A DNA stretch of 64,000 nucleotides from Pseudomonadota bacterium. Lineage in GTDB: Bacteria > Pseudomonadota > Alphaproteobacteria > Acetobacterales > Acetobacteraceae. Under the pieces are notes generated by a model, which was given only the letters and a program-made list of their open reading frames with translations, had not been told where the DNA came from and searched no databases. This document shows, piece by piece, positions 21,240 to 28,935 of the stretch. The DNA is taken from the NCBI GenBank assembly GCA_018240405.1, contig JAFEFW010000646.1, forward strand, positions 31,781 through 95,780. Reading direction: 5' to 3'. A program made the position numbers and the translations under genes. Position 1 is the first letter of the stretch. Each line of letters begins with the position of its first letter.

Positions 21240-21379
21240 CGGTGATCCTGTACCTGCTGGCGGTCAGCCTGGTCTTCGGCGCCGGCGGCCTGGCGATCTT
21301 CCTGTGGTCGCTGCGCAGCGGACAGTATGACGACATGGAGGGCGCGGCGAACCGGATCCTGTTCGACGAGGACCGGTAA
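21236..21379 (+). CDS. ccoS: CcoS/FixS cbb3 assembly peptide
   Basis: This 47-residue protein has one N-terminal helix (VILYLLAVSLVFGAGGLAIFLWSL) and the family motif SGQYDDMEGAANRILFDED. That motif is diagnostic for CcoS, which is needed for cofactor insertion into CcoN. It overlaps ccoI by 4 nt and closes the ccoGHIS operon. Confidence 0.93.
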   Translation: MTVILYLLAVSLVFGAGGLAIFLWSLRSGQYDDMEGAANRILFDEDR

Positions 21380-21501
21380 CCAAGCTCCGGAGCGGGGCCC
21401 ATCGGCACAGCTGAAATAGTCATTTCTACGACGCCTGGAACCTGTGCTTTGCGATAGACTGCACGCAGCTCACGTCGAGCAACGACAATAGAGGTGCGAT
21501 C

Positions 21502-21750
21502 ATGCAGTCTCAAGGCGATGCCGTCGCCACCGTTATCGGGGCCTTTGTCCCACTCCTCATCATCGGCCTGATAGCGGCAATCATTCTTGCAAAGCTCGCA
21601 CCGCGGGTTGGTGCAAGCCCTGTAGCCTGGTTCATCCTGAGCCTGATCCCGGTCGTGAACTTGTTCTTTTTCTACTATGCGGGTTACAGAATTATTGCAC
21701 ACATTCTCGACCGGCTGAACGATCTTTCGACCAGGCAGCGGGCCAACTGA
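21502..21750 (+). CDS. Small hydrophobic hypothetical protein
   Basis: The ATG at 21502 behind AGAGGTG gives 82 residues with two hydrophobic segments (FVPLLIIGLIAAIILAKLAP and VAWFILSLIPVVNLFFFYYAGYRI). The sequence resembles small inner-membrane proteins of unknown function. It lies 122 nt after ccoS with no hairpin in between, so it may be weakly co-transcribed. It ends 12 nt before the convergent oxygenase gene. I assign no function. Confidence 0.65.
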   Translation: MQSQGDAVATVIGAFVPLLIIGLIAAIILAKLAPRVGASPVAWFILSLIPVVNLFFFYYAGYRIIAHILDRLNDLSTRQRAN

Positions 21751-21762
21751 ACGCGACGCGGG

Positions 21763-22419
21763 TCACCCGACCGGCTGCTCCGGAAATGCCAGTTCGTGCC
21801 GGGACCGCCATTCCGGCTTCACATAGTTCACGATCAGCGACCGCCGCACGCCGCGGATCGGCCGCCGCTCCACGCCGTGCCACGTATCCGGACCGGGTAC
21901 AAAGATCAGACCCCAGTTGCGCCGGTAGGGCGAGGTGCCGACCCATTGCCTGTTATTGTCATACAGGTCGGTGCCCCACGCCTCGCAGCCGGGTTCCTGC
22001 GACAGGTAGATCAGCATGGTGAACAGCTTGGCGCCGATATCGGTGTGCGGCTCCAGCCAGAACCCGTCGGTGTCGAGACAGTACTCGATCCGCAGTGAGG
22101 AACCCGCCAGCCGGACATCGCACAGCGACTCCAGCCGGTGCACCACATCGCTGCCCTGCAGCGCGGTGGCGATGGCGTCGCAGACGGCATGGCGCGTGCG
22201 CTGCTCGACACTGAAGAACTGCCGCGTGCTGTTGTGTGTCTCGCGCTTGCCCTGCGTGTCGCCGATCATCGGCGGCCGCACGTCCAGGGCGTCGATGGCC
22301 GAGCAGGCGTCGACCGGCAGCATGTCGCGCAACAGCCAGTGGCGGAACGGATACGGTCCGATCTCGCACCGGTCCAGGCAACCCAGGAAGGTGCGGGCAA
22401 TGGCGGTGCTGTCAGGCAT
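21763..22419 (-). CDS. 2OG-Fe(II) oxygenase family protein (second of pair)
   Basis: I chose the ATG at 22419 (MPDSTAIARTFLG), which overlaps the preceding gene by 8 nt and gives 218 residues. A double-stranded beta-helix Fe(II)/2-oxoglutarate motif is visible: EPHTDIGAKLFTMLIYLS (His-X-Asp), then a distal His in DTWHGVERRPIRGVRRSLIVNYV. The following Arg is the 2OG-carboxylate binder in this superfamily. The substrate is unknown; relatives include prolyl-hydroxylase-like enzymes and sugar- or peptide-modifying oxygenases. It probably shares a transcript with its upstream paralogue and the FNR/FixK box at 23105. Confidence 0.8.
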   Translation of the reverse strand: MPDSTAIARTFLGCLDRCEIGPYPFRHWLLRDMLPVDACSAIDALDVRPPMIGDTQGKRETHNSTRQFFSVEQRTRHAVCDAIATALQGSDVVHRLESLCDVRLAGSSLRIEYCLDTDGFWLEPHTDIGAKLFTMLIYLSQEPGCEAWGTDLYDNNRQWVGTSPYRRNWGLIFVPGPDTWHGVERRPIRGVRRSLIVNYVKPEWRSRHELAFPEQPVG

Positions 22420-23047
22420 GCGCGGCGGCCGGCACGAAGGTACGCTTGGCAACGGCCGAGACATGATGGCGGAGCAGTTCCCGCTTGGCGGCAAAGGTGC
22501 TCGCCATCCAGTTGATCATCACATAGCGGCGGACGCCGACGAAGGGCTCATGCCCATGCCAGGAGCAGTCCGACCGGCGGAAGGCGACAAGCGTGCCTGA
22601 CTCCGGCGGCACCTCGGCCAGTATGTCATTGAGGTCGTCGCCGCGGCGCAGCAGCCGCAGCCGCCCGCCCTCCGCGTCCCAGTTTTCATTGAAATACAGT
22701 AACGCGGTGACCAGCTTGCATTCGCTGTCGGTGTGGATGCGGCCGTCACGCTCCGCACAGCGGCCGCGCACCGTGATCATCACCGACTTGTCGGTGACGT
22801 CGATAGCGAACTTTTCCGACATTGCCCTGGCGAGGTCCTTCCCACGCAGGGCTTCGATCAATGCGGCGAAGCGCGGGCCGCCGCGTGTCGCCTCAACCGG
22901 CAGCAGACCGGCATAGCCGATCTGCGGAAAATCGCTGCGGATCGAGGCGGCGTCGCCTGGAGAAACGAAATCCTTGACGACTGTGTAGTAGAACGGCTCG
23001 CGTGTCAGCGGCGCCTCTTGCAGGGCGTTCAGACGGAGCAGCGACAT
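22412..23047 (-). CDS. 2OG-Fe(II) oxygenase family protein (first of pair)
   Basis: The ATG at 23047 (MSLLRLNALQEAP) has GAGG upstream and gives 211 residues. The metal motif is RIHTDSECKLVTALLYFN with a distal His in CSWHGHEPFVGVRRYVMINWM, matching the Fe(II)/2-oxoglutarate dioxygenase fold. The frame runs up to 23137, but that region contains the FNR/FixK box and is not coding. It overlaps the second oxygenase gene by 8 nt. An oxygen-consuming enzyme behind an anaerobic-activator box is notable: it may work at micro-oxic levels alongside cbb3 oxidase. The substrate is not predictable. Confidence 0.83.
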   Translation of the reverse strand: MSLLRLNALQEAPLTREPFYYTVVKDFVSPGDAASIRSDFPQIGYAGLLPVEATRGGPRFAALIEALRGKDLARAMSEKFAIDVTDKSVMITVRGRCAERDGRIHTDSECKLVTALLYFNENWDAEGGRLRLLRRGDDLNDILAEVPPESGTLVAFRRSDCSWHGHEPFVGVRRYVMINWMASTFAAKRELLRHHVSAVAKRTFVPAAAHA

Positions 23048-23104
23048 CGAATCCTCGCAGCCATAAGAGCAAGGCTCGCCTAGCTCTCCCGCCCGGCTGC
23101 ACAT

Positions 23105-23118
23105 TTGATCCGGATCAA
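23105..23118. promoter_or_regulatory. FNR/FixK box upstream of 2OG oxygenase pair
   Basis: TTGATCCGGATCAA is a perfect, fully palindromic TTGAT-N4-ATCAA site. Its centre is 64 nt before the ATG at 23047, close to the 60-nt spacing of the cco box. It lies between the end of the CBS-domain gene (23156) and the oxygenase gene, so it should drive the oxygenases. Confidence 0.85.
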
Positions 23119-23155
23119 GCTGAGGGACGATTTCCACCGCTTGCTGGCGCGGCGG

Positions 23156-23578
23156 TCACATAATCTCCCAGAACCCGGTTTCCTCATCGTGGCGGGCGCG
23201 TTCCAGGCCACTGAAGTCGCCAATCGAGACAATGCCGACGATCTTCTTGCCATCGACGATCGGCAGATGGCGAAACCCGCCGTCGCGCATGAGACGCAGC
23301 GCGTCGATTGCTTTGGCTTTGGGTCCAAGCGTATCCGGCTGTCCGGTCATGACCACGCCGAGCAGCGTGGTTTTCGGGTCGAGCGCCTCGGCAACGACGC
23401 GCCCGACGGCATCGCGTCCGGTGAAGATGCCGACGAGCTGGCCGCCGCCTCCGGTCACCAGGATGGCGCCGATCCGCCGCTCCCGCATCTGCTGACAGGC
23501 CTTCTGCACGGTTTCGGAGATCGGCATCGTCACCGGGCGCTGCCGCTTGATGATCTCGCCTAGGTTACGGTTCGTCAT
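23156..23578 (-). CDS. Two-CBS-domain protein
   Basis: This 140-residue protein consists of a CBS pair: first domain with RIGAILVTGGGGQLVGIFTGRDAVGR, second with GFRHLPIVDGKKIVGIVSIGDFSGL. CBS pairs bind adenine nucleotides and sense energy status. No effector domain is fused. It lies about 70 nt after a second CBS protein and is probably co-transcribed from the box at 24174. Similar stand-alone CBS proteins appear in FNR/FixK regulons of alphaproteobacteria; applying that here is inference. Confidence 0.88.
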   Translation of the reverse strand: MTNRNLGEIIKRQRPVTMPISETVQKACQQMRERRIGAILVTGGGGQLVGIFTGRDAVGRVVAEALDPKTTLLGVVMTGQPDTLGPKAKAIDALRLMRDGGFRHLPIVDGKKIVGIVSIGDFSGLERARHDEETGFWEIM

Positions 23579-23649
23579 GGTCGATGCCCTCGCTGCTCGG
23601 GCCGGAGATTGGGACGCACGGGAGACAAACGGCCAGGTCCAGAGAGCGT

Positions 23650-24120
23650 CTACCCCACCAGAGCAGGCGTCTGCGCAATGACGCGCACGAGGTCGGCGCG
23701 GCTGATGATGCCGACCAGCTTGCCGTCCTTCAGGATCGGCAGGCGGCGCACGCCATGCTTCATCGCGAGTTCAGCCAGTTCCGGAATGGTCATCTGGTGA
23801 TCGGCCACCACCACGTTCGGCACCATCAGGTCGGCCGCCACATGATGGTCCTGCCGCAGATACTCCAGGAAATCCTTCGGCAGGTCTTCACCTTCGGCAA
23901 TCAGGTCCAGCCACCAGGTGCGGCGCGCAATAATGGACTCACGGTATGGCTTCAGAACATCCGCTTCACTGACAATACCGACCACTTTGCCGGAATCGTC
24001 CAATACAGGCACAGCACTGATCCGCTTCTGCGACAAGATCTTCGCGATTTCTCCAAGCGTCGTCTTGGGAGTTACTGTGACGACGGGCGAACTCATGATA
24101 TCGGCTGCGACAATTGGCAT
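23650..24120 (-). CDS. CBS-domain protein with inserted linker
   Basis: The ATG at 24120 (MPIVAADIMSSPVVTV) has a very good GGAGGAAAG ribosome-binding site and gives 156 residues. Two CBS motifs are present: ISAVPVLDDSGKVVGIVSEADVL and VRRLPILKDGKLVGIISRADLV. They are separated by a charged helical linker (RRTWWLDLIAEGEDLPKDFLEYL). This architecture is common in stand-alone bacterial CBS proteins. Function is probably ligand-gated interaction. It is preceded by an FNR-like site and a short GC hairpin. Confidence 0.88.
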   Translation of the reverse strand: MPIVAADIMSSPVVTVTPKTTLGEIAKILSQKRISAVPVLDDSGKVVGIVSEADVLKPYRESIIARRTWWLDLIAEGEDLPKDFLEYLRQDHHVAADLMVPNVVVADHQMTIPELAELAMKHGVRRLPILKDGKLVGIISRADLVRVIAQTPALVG

Positions 24121-24140
24121 GATCTTTCCTCCGTGCGATA

Positions 24141-24187
24141 GCGGCACTTTGTGCCGCCGCACGCCAAGTGTAATTGATCCTACTCAA
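24141..24187. promoter_or_regulatory. Near-consensus FNR/FixK box and adjacent hairpin before CBS gene
   Basis: TTGATCCTACTCAA (24174-24187) matches TTGAT-N4-ATCAA in nine of ten positions. Its centre is 60 nt before the ATG at 24120. Between the box and the ribosome-binding site GCGGCAC-TTT-GTGCCGC (24141-24157) forms a perfect 7-bp hairpin. 24188-24453 up to phaC shows no gene. Confidence 0.65.
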
Positions 24188-24453
24188 CATGCGGCCTCCT
24201 ACGTCATGCACAGGCGTTCGAATGGCCTGGCAAGGAGCGGAGGCCCGTCAGCGAGGGCCACGGCCGTGGCAGGCGGCGATCGAGCGCCCGCTGAACACGA
24301 AATCGTGAGGCGGCCTGTAGACTGCCGCAGCGGCGGCAAACCAGAAACGATCGCACCTGTGCATGTGCGGACTTAGCGGCCTTATCGCGTCCGAAAGGGG
24401 CCGGCGCGCGGCATCCGAAGCCACTGCGATTCAGTCGCCGAGGTGAAGAGCAC

Positions 24454-26334
24454 ATGAATATTGATCAGACGGGCCGCCGGTCGTGGACACGGTTGCGCCG
24501 GATCAATCACAGCATCGCGTCGCTGTGGCCAACCGGCACGGAACTTGTCGCGGATCTCCCGATGACCCACCGCTCCGTGCCTGCAGACGCGCTTGCTCCG
24601 CCACCCGCACCGGCGCCAAGCCTGTCGGCCGCGGCGGGGCGACTAGCCGCCAGTGCCGCTGATCTCGATGTGCTGCTGCATGCCGGTCAGGGCCAGGCGA
24701 CCCGGGGCCTGTCGCTGGTCGGGCAAGGAATGGCGCTGCTGGACTGGGGCGTGCACATGGCCAATGCGCCATTCCAGGCAACGGCGCTGGGCCTGCAAGC
24801 AGCGGTGCAGATGGCGCGCCTGCCGGCCGCCGCGCTGGGCGGCACCATGATCAGCCCGCCGCCGTCGGATCATCGCTTTGCCGATCCCGCCTGGTCGCAG
24901 CCGCCGTTCAGCGTTCTGTCGCAATCGTTCCTGCTGATGGAGGAGTGGCTGGCGCAGGTCGCCGCACGGCCGGCCGGGGTGAGCCGCGGCAACCAGCGGG
25001 TCGTGTCCTTCCTGTTCCGGCAGTTGGCCGACATCGTCTCGCCGTCCAACCTGCCCTGGTTGAACCCGGAAGTCATCCGGACCACGACGGCGTGCGGTGG
25101 GCGTAACTTCCTGCACGGCCTGGTTCACATGCTTGCCGATCTGCGCGACCTGACGGCCGGCAACTCGCGGCCGTCGCACGGCTTCCGTATCGGACAGGAC
25201 TTGGCGGCAACGCCGGGCCAGGTCGTGCTGCGCAATGAGCTGATCGAACTGATCCAGTACACGCCGACAACGTCGGCGGTACGGGCGAAGCCTGTGCTGA
25301 TCGTGCCGGCCTGGATCATGAAATACTACATCCTGGACCTTTCGAAGACGAACTCACTGATCCGCTACCTGGTGGACCAGGGTTACACCGTTTTCGCCAT
25401 CTCCTGGCGCAACCCGGACGCGGCGATGCGCGACACGACCATGGACGATTACCGCATCCGCGGCGTGATGGCCGCGCTCGATGCGGTGACCGATGTCTGC
25501 GGCGGCCAGCGGGTCCAAGCCTGCGGCTACTGCCTCGGCGGCACGCTGCTGTCGATCGCCGCGGCTGCCATGGCGCGCGACGGCGACGACCGGCTGGCGA
25601 GCATGACGCTGTTCTGCGCCCAGACCGACTTTACCGAAGCCGGCGAATTGCAGTTGTTCATCACCGAGGACCAGTTGGCCTTCCTCGACGATGTCATGCG
25701 GGTGCAGGGCTACCTGGACAGCCGGCAGATGGCGGGCTCGTTCCAGTTGCTGCGCGCCAACGACCTGATCTGGTCACGCATGATCCGCTCCTACATGCTC
25801 GGCGAGCCGGAGCATCCGTCCGACCTGATGGCGTGGAACGCGGACGGCACGCGCATGCCAGCGCGTATGCACAGCGAGTATCTGCATCGGCTGTTCCTGG
25901 ACAACGAGCTGGCGGAAGGGCGCTTTCCCGCCAGCGGACGGCCGGTGGCATTGAATGATATCCACGTGCCGCTGTTCGTCGTCGCCACCGAGACAGACCA
26001 CATCGCGCCGTGGCGGTCCGTGTACAAGATTTCGCTCCTGAACGATTCGGACCTGGTTTTCGTGCTGGCGTCCGGCGGCCACAATGCCGGCGTGGTCAGT
26101 GAGCCCGGGCACCCGCACCGGCACTTTCGCTTGGCCCGCCGCGTTGCAGGCGGATTGTATGTTCCGCCGGATGAGTGGCAGGCGAAGGCTGCCAAACGGC
26201 CGGGGTCGTGGTGGCCGGCCTGGGTGCAGTGGCTGGATGAACAGGCTGGGCCACCGTCGGAACCACCGCCGCTCGGATCCAAGCGTTATGCGCCGCTGGA
26301 GGCAGCACCTGGCCGCTACGTCCACGAGCATTGA
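24454..26334 (+). CDS. phaC: Class I polyhydroxyalkanoate synthase
   Basis: This 626-residue protein has an N-terminal PhaC-N domain (about 100-270: FSVLSQSFLLMEEWLAQV, SPSNLPWLNPEVI) and an alpha/beta-hydrolase core. The catalytic Cys360 lies in the PHA-synthase lipase box GYCLGG. Asp515 (ETDHIAPW) and His543 (SGGHNAG) complete the triad. It polymerises 3-hydroxyacyl-CoA into storage granules in the cytosol. The first 60-100 residues are Pro/Ala rich and variable. No phaA or phaB gene is adjacent. GAGGTGAAGAG precedes the ATG. Class I is assigned from length and absence of phaE or phaR nearby. Confidence 0.94.
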   Translation: MNIDQTGRRSWTRLRRINHSIASLWPTGTELVADLPMTHRSVPADALAPPPAPAPSLSAAAGRLAASAADLDVLLHAGQGQATRGLSLVGQGMALLDWGVHMANAPFQATALGLQAAVQMARLPAAALGGTMISPPPSDHRFADPAWSQPPFSVLSQSFLLMEEWLAQVAARPAGVSRGNQRVVSFLFRQLADIVSPSNLPWLNPEVIRTTTACGGRNFLHGLVHMLADLRDLTAGNSRPSHGFRIGQDLAATPGQVVLRNELIELIQYTPTTSAVRAKPVLIVPAWIMKYYILDLSKTNSLIRYLVDQGYTVFAISWRNPDAAMRDTTMDDYRIRGVMAALDAVTDVCGGQRVQACGYCLGGTLLSIAAAAMARDGDDRLASMTLFCAQTDFTEAGELQLFITEDQLAFLDDVMRVQGYLDSRQMAGSFQLLRANDLIWSRMIRSYMLGEPEHPSDLMAWNADGTRMPARMHSEYLHRLFLDNELAEGRFPASGRPVALNDIHVPLFVVATETDHIAPWRSVYKISLLNDSDLVFVLASGGHNAGVVSEPGHPHRHFRLARRVAGGLYVPPDEWQAKAAKRPGSWWPAWVQWLDEQAGPPSEPPPLGSKRYAPLEAAPGRYVHEH

Positions 26335-26349
26335 TGGCAACCCGGTGAC

Positions 26350-26381
26350 GGCAGCCGGCGGAAGGCGCCTGGCCGGCTGCC
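26350..26381. terminator. Hairpin between convergent phaC and secreted-protein gene
   Basis: GGCAGCCGGC (26350-26359) and GCCGGCTGCC (26372-26381) form a perfect 10-bp stem in the 67-bp gap between two convergent stops. There is no U-run on either side. It could act as a bidirectional terminator or RNA-end stabiliser. Confidence 0.5.
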
Positions 26382-26401
26382 TGGCATGACGGCACGTGTG
26401 A

Positions 26402-26854
26402 TCAGCGGCTCCGTCGAACAGCGCTGAACACCACAGGTCGTTCCGCTGTATCCCCGGGCTTTGCGTAGAACTCCAGGTAGACCGGCGGCGTCTTGAAATC
26501 GGCGTAAAAGGGATTGGTATGGCTGCCGTCGCGAAGCGCAAAGCCAATGCCATGCTTGGTCAGATGCAGCGGGTCGGTGCGCAGCAGGTTATCGACCGCA
26601 TACGGCTCATTTCCGGGGATCGGCATGCCGGCCGGCTGCAGCGCGATGATATCCACGCCATTGCGCTGACCTTGAATGCTGGTCACCTGATAGAAGCCGG
26701 CCGCATCCGGCGCATCGCCCGTAACCAACGTTCCGGACGCATCAATCCCCGGCGCGCGGTAATGCCACTCCCAAACCGAGGCTGCCTGCACGCGCGCGGC
26801 CGTAACCGGCAGTCCAATGGCCAGTATTAGCACGAACCACCGACGCATCATCAT
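26402..26854 (-). CDS. Secreted protein resembling PEP-CTERM-type families but lacking the anchor
   Basis: The start is one of three tandem ATGs (26854, 26851, 26848) and gives about 150 residues. A signal peptide is clear (RRWFVLILAIGLPVTAARVQAAS). The mature part has ASGTLVTGDAPDAAGFYQV, IQGQRNGVDIIALQPAG and GNEPYAVDNLLR. I recognise this pattern from extracellular proteins that usually end in a PEP-CTERM sorting tail. Here the protein ends VVFSAVRRSR, without PEP motif or helix. The in-frame extension towards 27643 runs antisense through the next gene and is not real. It is probably periplasmic or secreted; function unknown. Confidence 0.7.
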   Translation of the reverse strand: MMMRRWFVLILAIGLPVTAARVQAASVWEWHYRAPGIDASGTLVTGDAPDAAGFYQVTSIQGQRNGVDIIALQPAGMPIPGNEPYAVDNLLRTDPLHLTKHGIGFALRDGSHTNPFYADFKTPPVYLEFYAKPGDTAERPVVFSAVRRSR

Positions 26855-27016
26855 CACGGCTCCCCGGCTATCACCGCGGAGCACGCCACGGATCAGTGCT
26901 CTACGCAACGAAATGCACGCATGACCGCCGGAACGCGCCTGATCCGGCCAGTAAAGGTTTGACAGCGATGGCTGCCTCGACCGATGTCCCGCGGGCAACC
27001 AGCAGGGCCGGCCGGA

Positions 27017-27796
27017 ATGATGATCGCCTGGATCGAAGCGCAGAGCACCGCGGTCATCGGCGTGCTGACCTTTGCCATGTGCTACGCACTCGCGGCCTGC
27101 ATTCTCGCGGCAACCGCCCTGGTCGCGCACTGCCGCGTCGGCGGCGAGTTCAAGTTCATTATCCCGGTCCTGCTGACGCCCATCTCGGTGATTGCGGGCC
27201 TGCTGATCGCCTTCCTGGCCGCGCGCGTCTGGACCAACCTGGACCACGCGCAAGGCTATGTCGCCGCCGAAGCCAGCGCGATCCGTGAGGCGGCACTGCT
27301 GGCGGACGCGCTGCCGGACCCGGTGCGCCGGGCTGTCAGGGCCGATCTGCGGCAACATCTGGCCTTCATCGACGACCATGACTGGCCGGACATGCTCGCG
27401 GGACGGGCGAATTTCCGGCGCCCGCCGCAGTTCCTGACGGAGGCGCAGGCCACCTTGCTCGGCTTCGACGCAGCCACCTCCGGCCAGCGTGTCGCGCAGG
27501 AACGCAGCGTGGTGGCGATCGAGCGTGCGCTGGAGGCGCGGCGCGGCCGCATCCTGCTCAGCAACGCCGTCGTCTCCCCGGCACAATGGGCGGTCATCTT
27601 CATTCTGGACGGCGTGATCCTGACGACGATCGGCTTTGTGCACATTGATCGTCGCTGGACAGCCGCGGCCGCAATGGCCCTGTATTCAACGGCGCTGGCA
27701 GCCTGCCTGATGCTGCTGCTGATCCATGACCGGCCATTCGCGGTCGGCGGCTACGTCCTGCAGCCCGAGGCGCTGCATCAGCTCGGCGCCGATTAA
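27017..27796 (+). CDS. DUF4239 (bestrophin-like) membrane protein
   Basis: The ATG at 27017 (MMIAWIEAQSTAVIG) gives 259 residues. Four helices are arranged as two N-terminal and two C-terminal, flanking a cytoplasmic region with GYVAAEASAIREAALLADALPD, typical of the DUF4239 family. Some annotators call these bestrophin-like, but ion-channel function is not established. The gene stands alone, divergent from the secreted-protein gene. An upstream ATG at 26984 is in frame but less likely. Confidence 0.72.
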   Translation: MMIAWIEAQSTAVIGVLTFAMCYALAACILAATALVAHCRVGGEFKFIIPVLLTPISVIAGLLIAFLAARVWTNLDHAQGYVAAEASAIREAALLADALPDPVRRAVRADLRQHLAFIDDHDWPDMLAGRANFRRPPQFLTEAQATLLGFDAATSGQRVAQERSVVAIERALEARRGRILLSNAVVSPAQWAVIFILDGVILTTIGFVHIDRRWTAAAAMALYSTALAACLMLLLIHDRPFAVGGYVLQPEALHQLGAD

Positions 27797-27912
27797 CGCG
27801 TTGTCACCGCATTGCAGCAAAATACCCCTTGTCATGGCGCCCGATCGCGCAATTTCATACTTGTGTAGGGACTCTGCATCAGGGCGATAACAACGACCGA
27901 GGAGGCTCAGCC

Positions 27913-28245
27913 GTGCCCCATGCGACGTTTTCCGACAACGTATTTCCGTTCGGGCAGCAGATCACCATCCGCTTCAATACGAATTTCGAACAGATCCTGC
28001 GTACGGCGATGGCGCTGAGGGTGCGGCCCATCGAGATCCGCCGCGGGCCGATGCAGGGTGGTATGGATGATCCGGCCCTGCTCGCGCGTATCCGGTCCCC
28101 CGTTGGCCTGCTGCAGGCGCAGGCCGATATGGGGCGGCGGCAGTCGGAGCGCGCCGTTGAGGCGCTGAAGGCGATGGCTGCGGAACTGACAAAGAGCCTC
28201 GGGGAGACGGCACAGTTCGTCTGGCGCGCCAGCGCCTGGCGCTAG
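27913..28245 (+). CDS. Hypothetical helical protein, possibly phasin-like
   Basis: The GTG at 27913 preceded by GGAGG (27901-27905) gives 110 residues (MPHATFSDNVFPFGQQ...). The C-terminal two thirds is amphipathic helix with QAQADMGRRQSERAVEALKAMAAELTKSL. No signal or membrane helix. The mixture of a short N-terminal hydrophobic part and a long helix, together with phaC 1.6 kb upstream, makes a granule-associated phasin-like protein possible. The match is by shape only. It could equally be an unrelated small protein. Confidence 0.5.
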   Translation: MPHATFSDNVFPFGQQITIRFNTNFEQILRTAMALRVRPIEIRRGPMQGGMDDPALLARIRSPVGLLQAQADMGRRQSERAVEALKAMAAELTKSLGETAQFVWRASAWR

Positions 28246-28374
28246 TTCACCGAGGAGCGCTTGGCTCCCGCGTGCCAATGCAGCGTCCCGCCTCAACGCA
28301 GCGGCGCGGTCGGCCGACATCTTTCCGCTATCGCATCACGAGACGCCGGCGATCCCCTTGACGGTGAATGCCCT

Positions 28375-28935
28375 TCAACGCGGCAGCAGGAACCAGATTG
28401 CGAGCAACGGCACGGCTGTGCCCCGCATCGCGTGCCGGATGTTCGGCGGGTTATGCACGATCTCGCCCGGACCATAGGCGTGCCACCCTCTACCGGCCTG
28501 CCACCACTCTCCAGCGGACAGTACGAGGTAAATCTCCTCGGGCGGGTGGTTGTGCTCCGGATAGGTGATCCCCGGCGCAACCAGGCTGAACCCTGACACG
28601 AGCCCGCCGCGCTGCTCCAGGCCGGTCTGATCAAGCACGCGCGCACTCGCGTGCCCCTCGGCAAATCCTGGGGATGCGTTGGACATCGTGCGCGTGCGCC
28701 AGGCCAGCGACGGCTCCAGCGCCTCGAACGCGGCCGCAAGGTCAGGTCTCATCTCTGCGCGTGCGGCGGCGAGATACCGACAGACTTCAAGGCGCTGCGG
28801 TGGCAGTGTGTCTGCGGGCGTGGGTGCTTCCGCCAGCAACGCCGCCACGCGGGCTCCTGCTGACCGAGCATGAGCGGTGGCCGTAGCAGCCACCTCAGCG
28901 CCGGCCAGGCTCAGAAAGTGGTCGATGGGCCGCAT
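28375..28935 (-). CDS. DMSP-lyase-family cupin (DddQ/DddL-like)
   Basis: The ATG at 28935 (MRPIDHFLSLAG) gives 186 residues. The N-terminal half is helical; the C-terminal half is a cupin with YPEHNHPPEEIYLVLSAGEWW and a second motif VHNPPNIRHAM. His128, His130, Glu134 and His168 are the likely metal ligands. This matches proteins annotated as dimethylsulfoniopropionate lyase family, which cleave DMSP to dimethyl sulfide and acrylate. Many members of this wider family are not proven lyases. There are no acrylate-use genes nearby, so the substrate is uncertain. Confidence 0.72.
   Translation of the reverse strand: MRPIDHFLSLAGAEVAATATAHARSAGARVAALLAEAPTPADTLPPQRLEVCRYLAAARAEMRPDLAAAFEALEPSLAWRTRTMSNASPGFAEGHASARVLDQTGLEQRGGLVSGFSLVAPGITYPEHNHPPEEIYLVLSAGEWWQAGRGWHAYGPGEIVHNPPNIRHAMRGTAVPLLAIWFLLPR

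Noticed and set aside
26402-27643. Long minus frame extending the secreted-protein gene to 27643
   Set aside because: The extension runs antisense through the DUF4239 gene and lacks protein-like composition; the signal peptide marks the true start near 26854.
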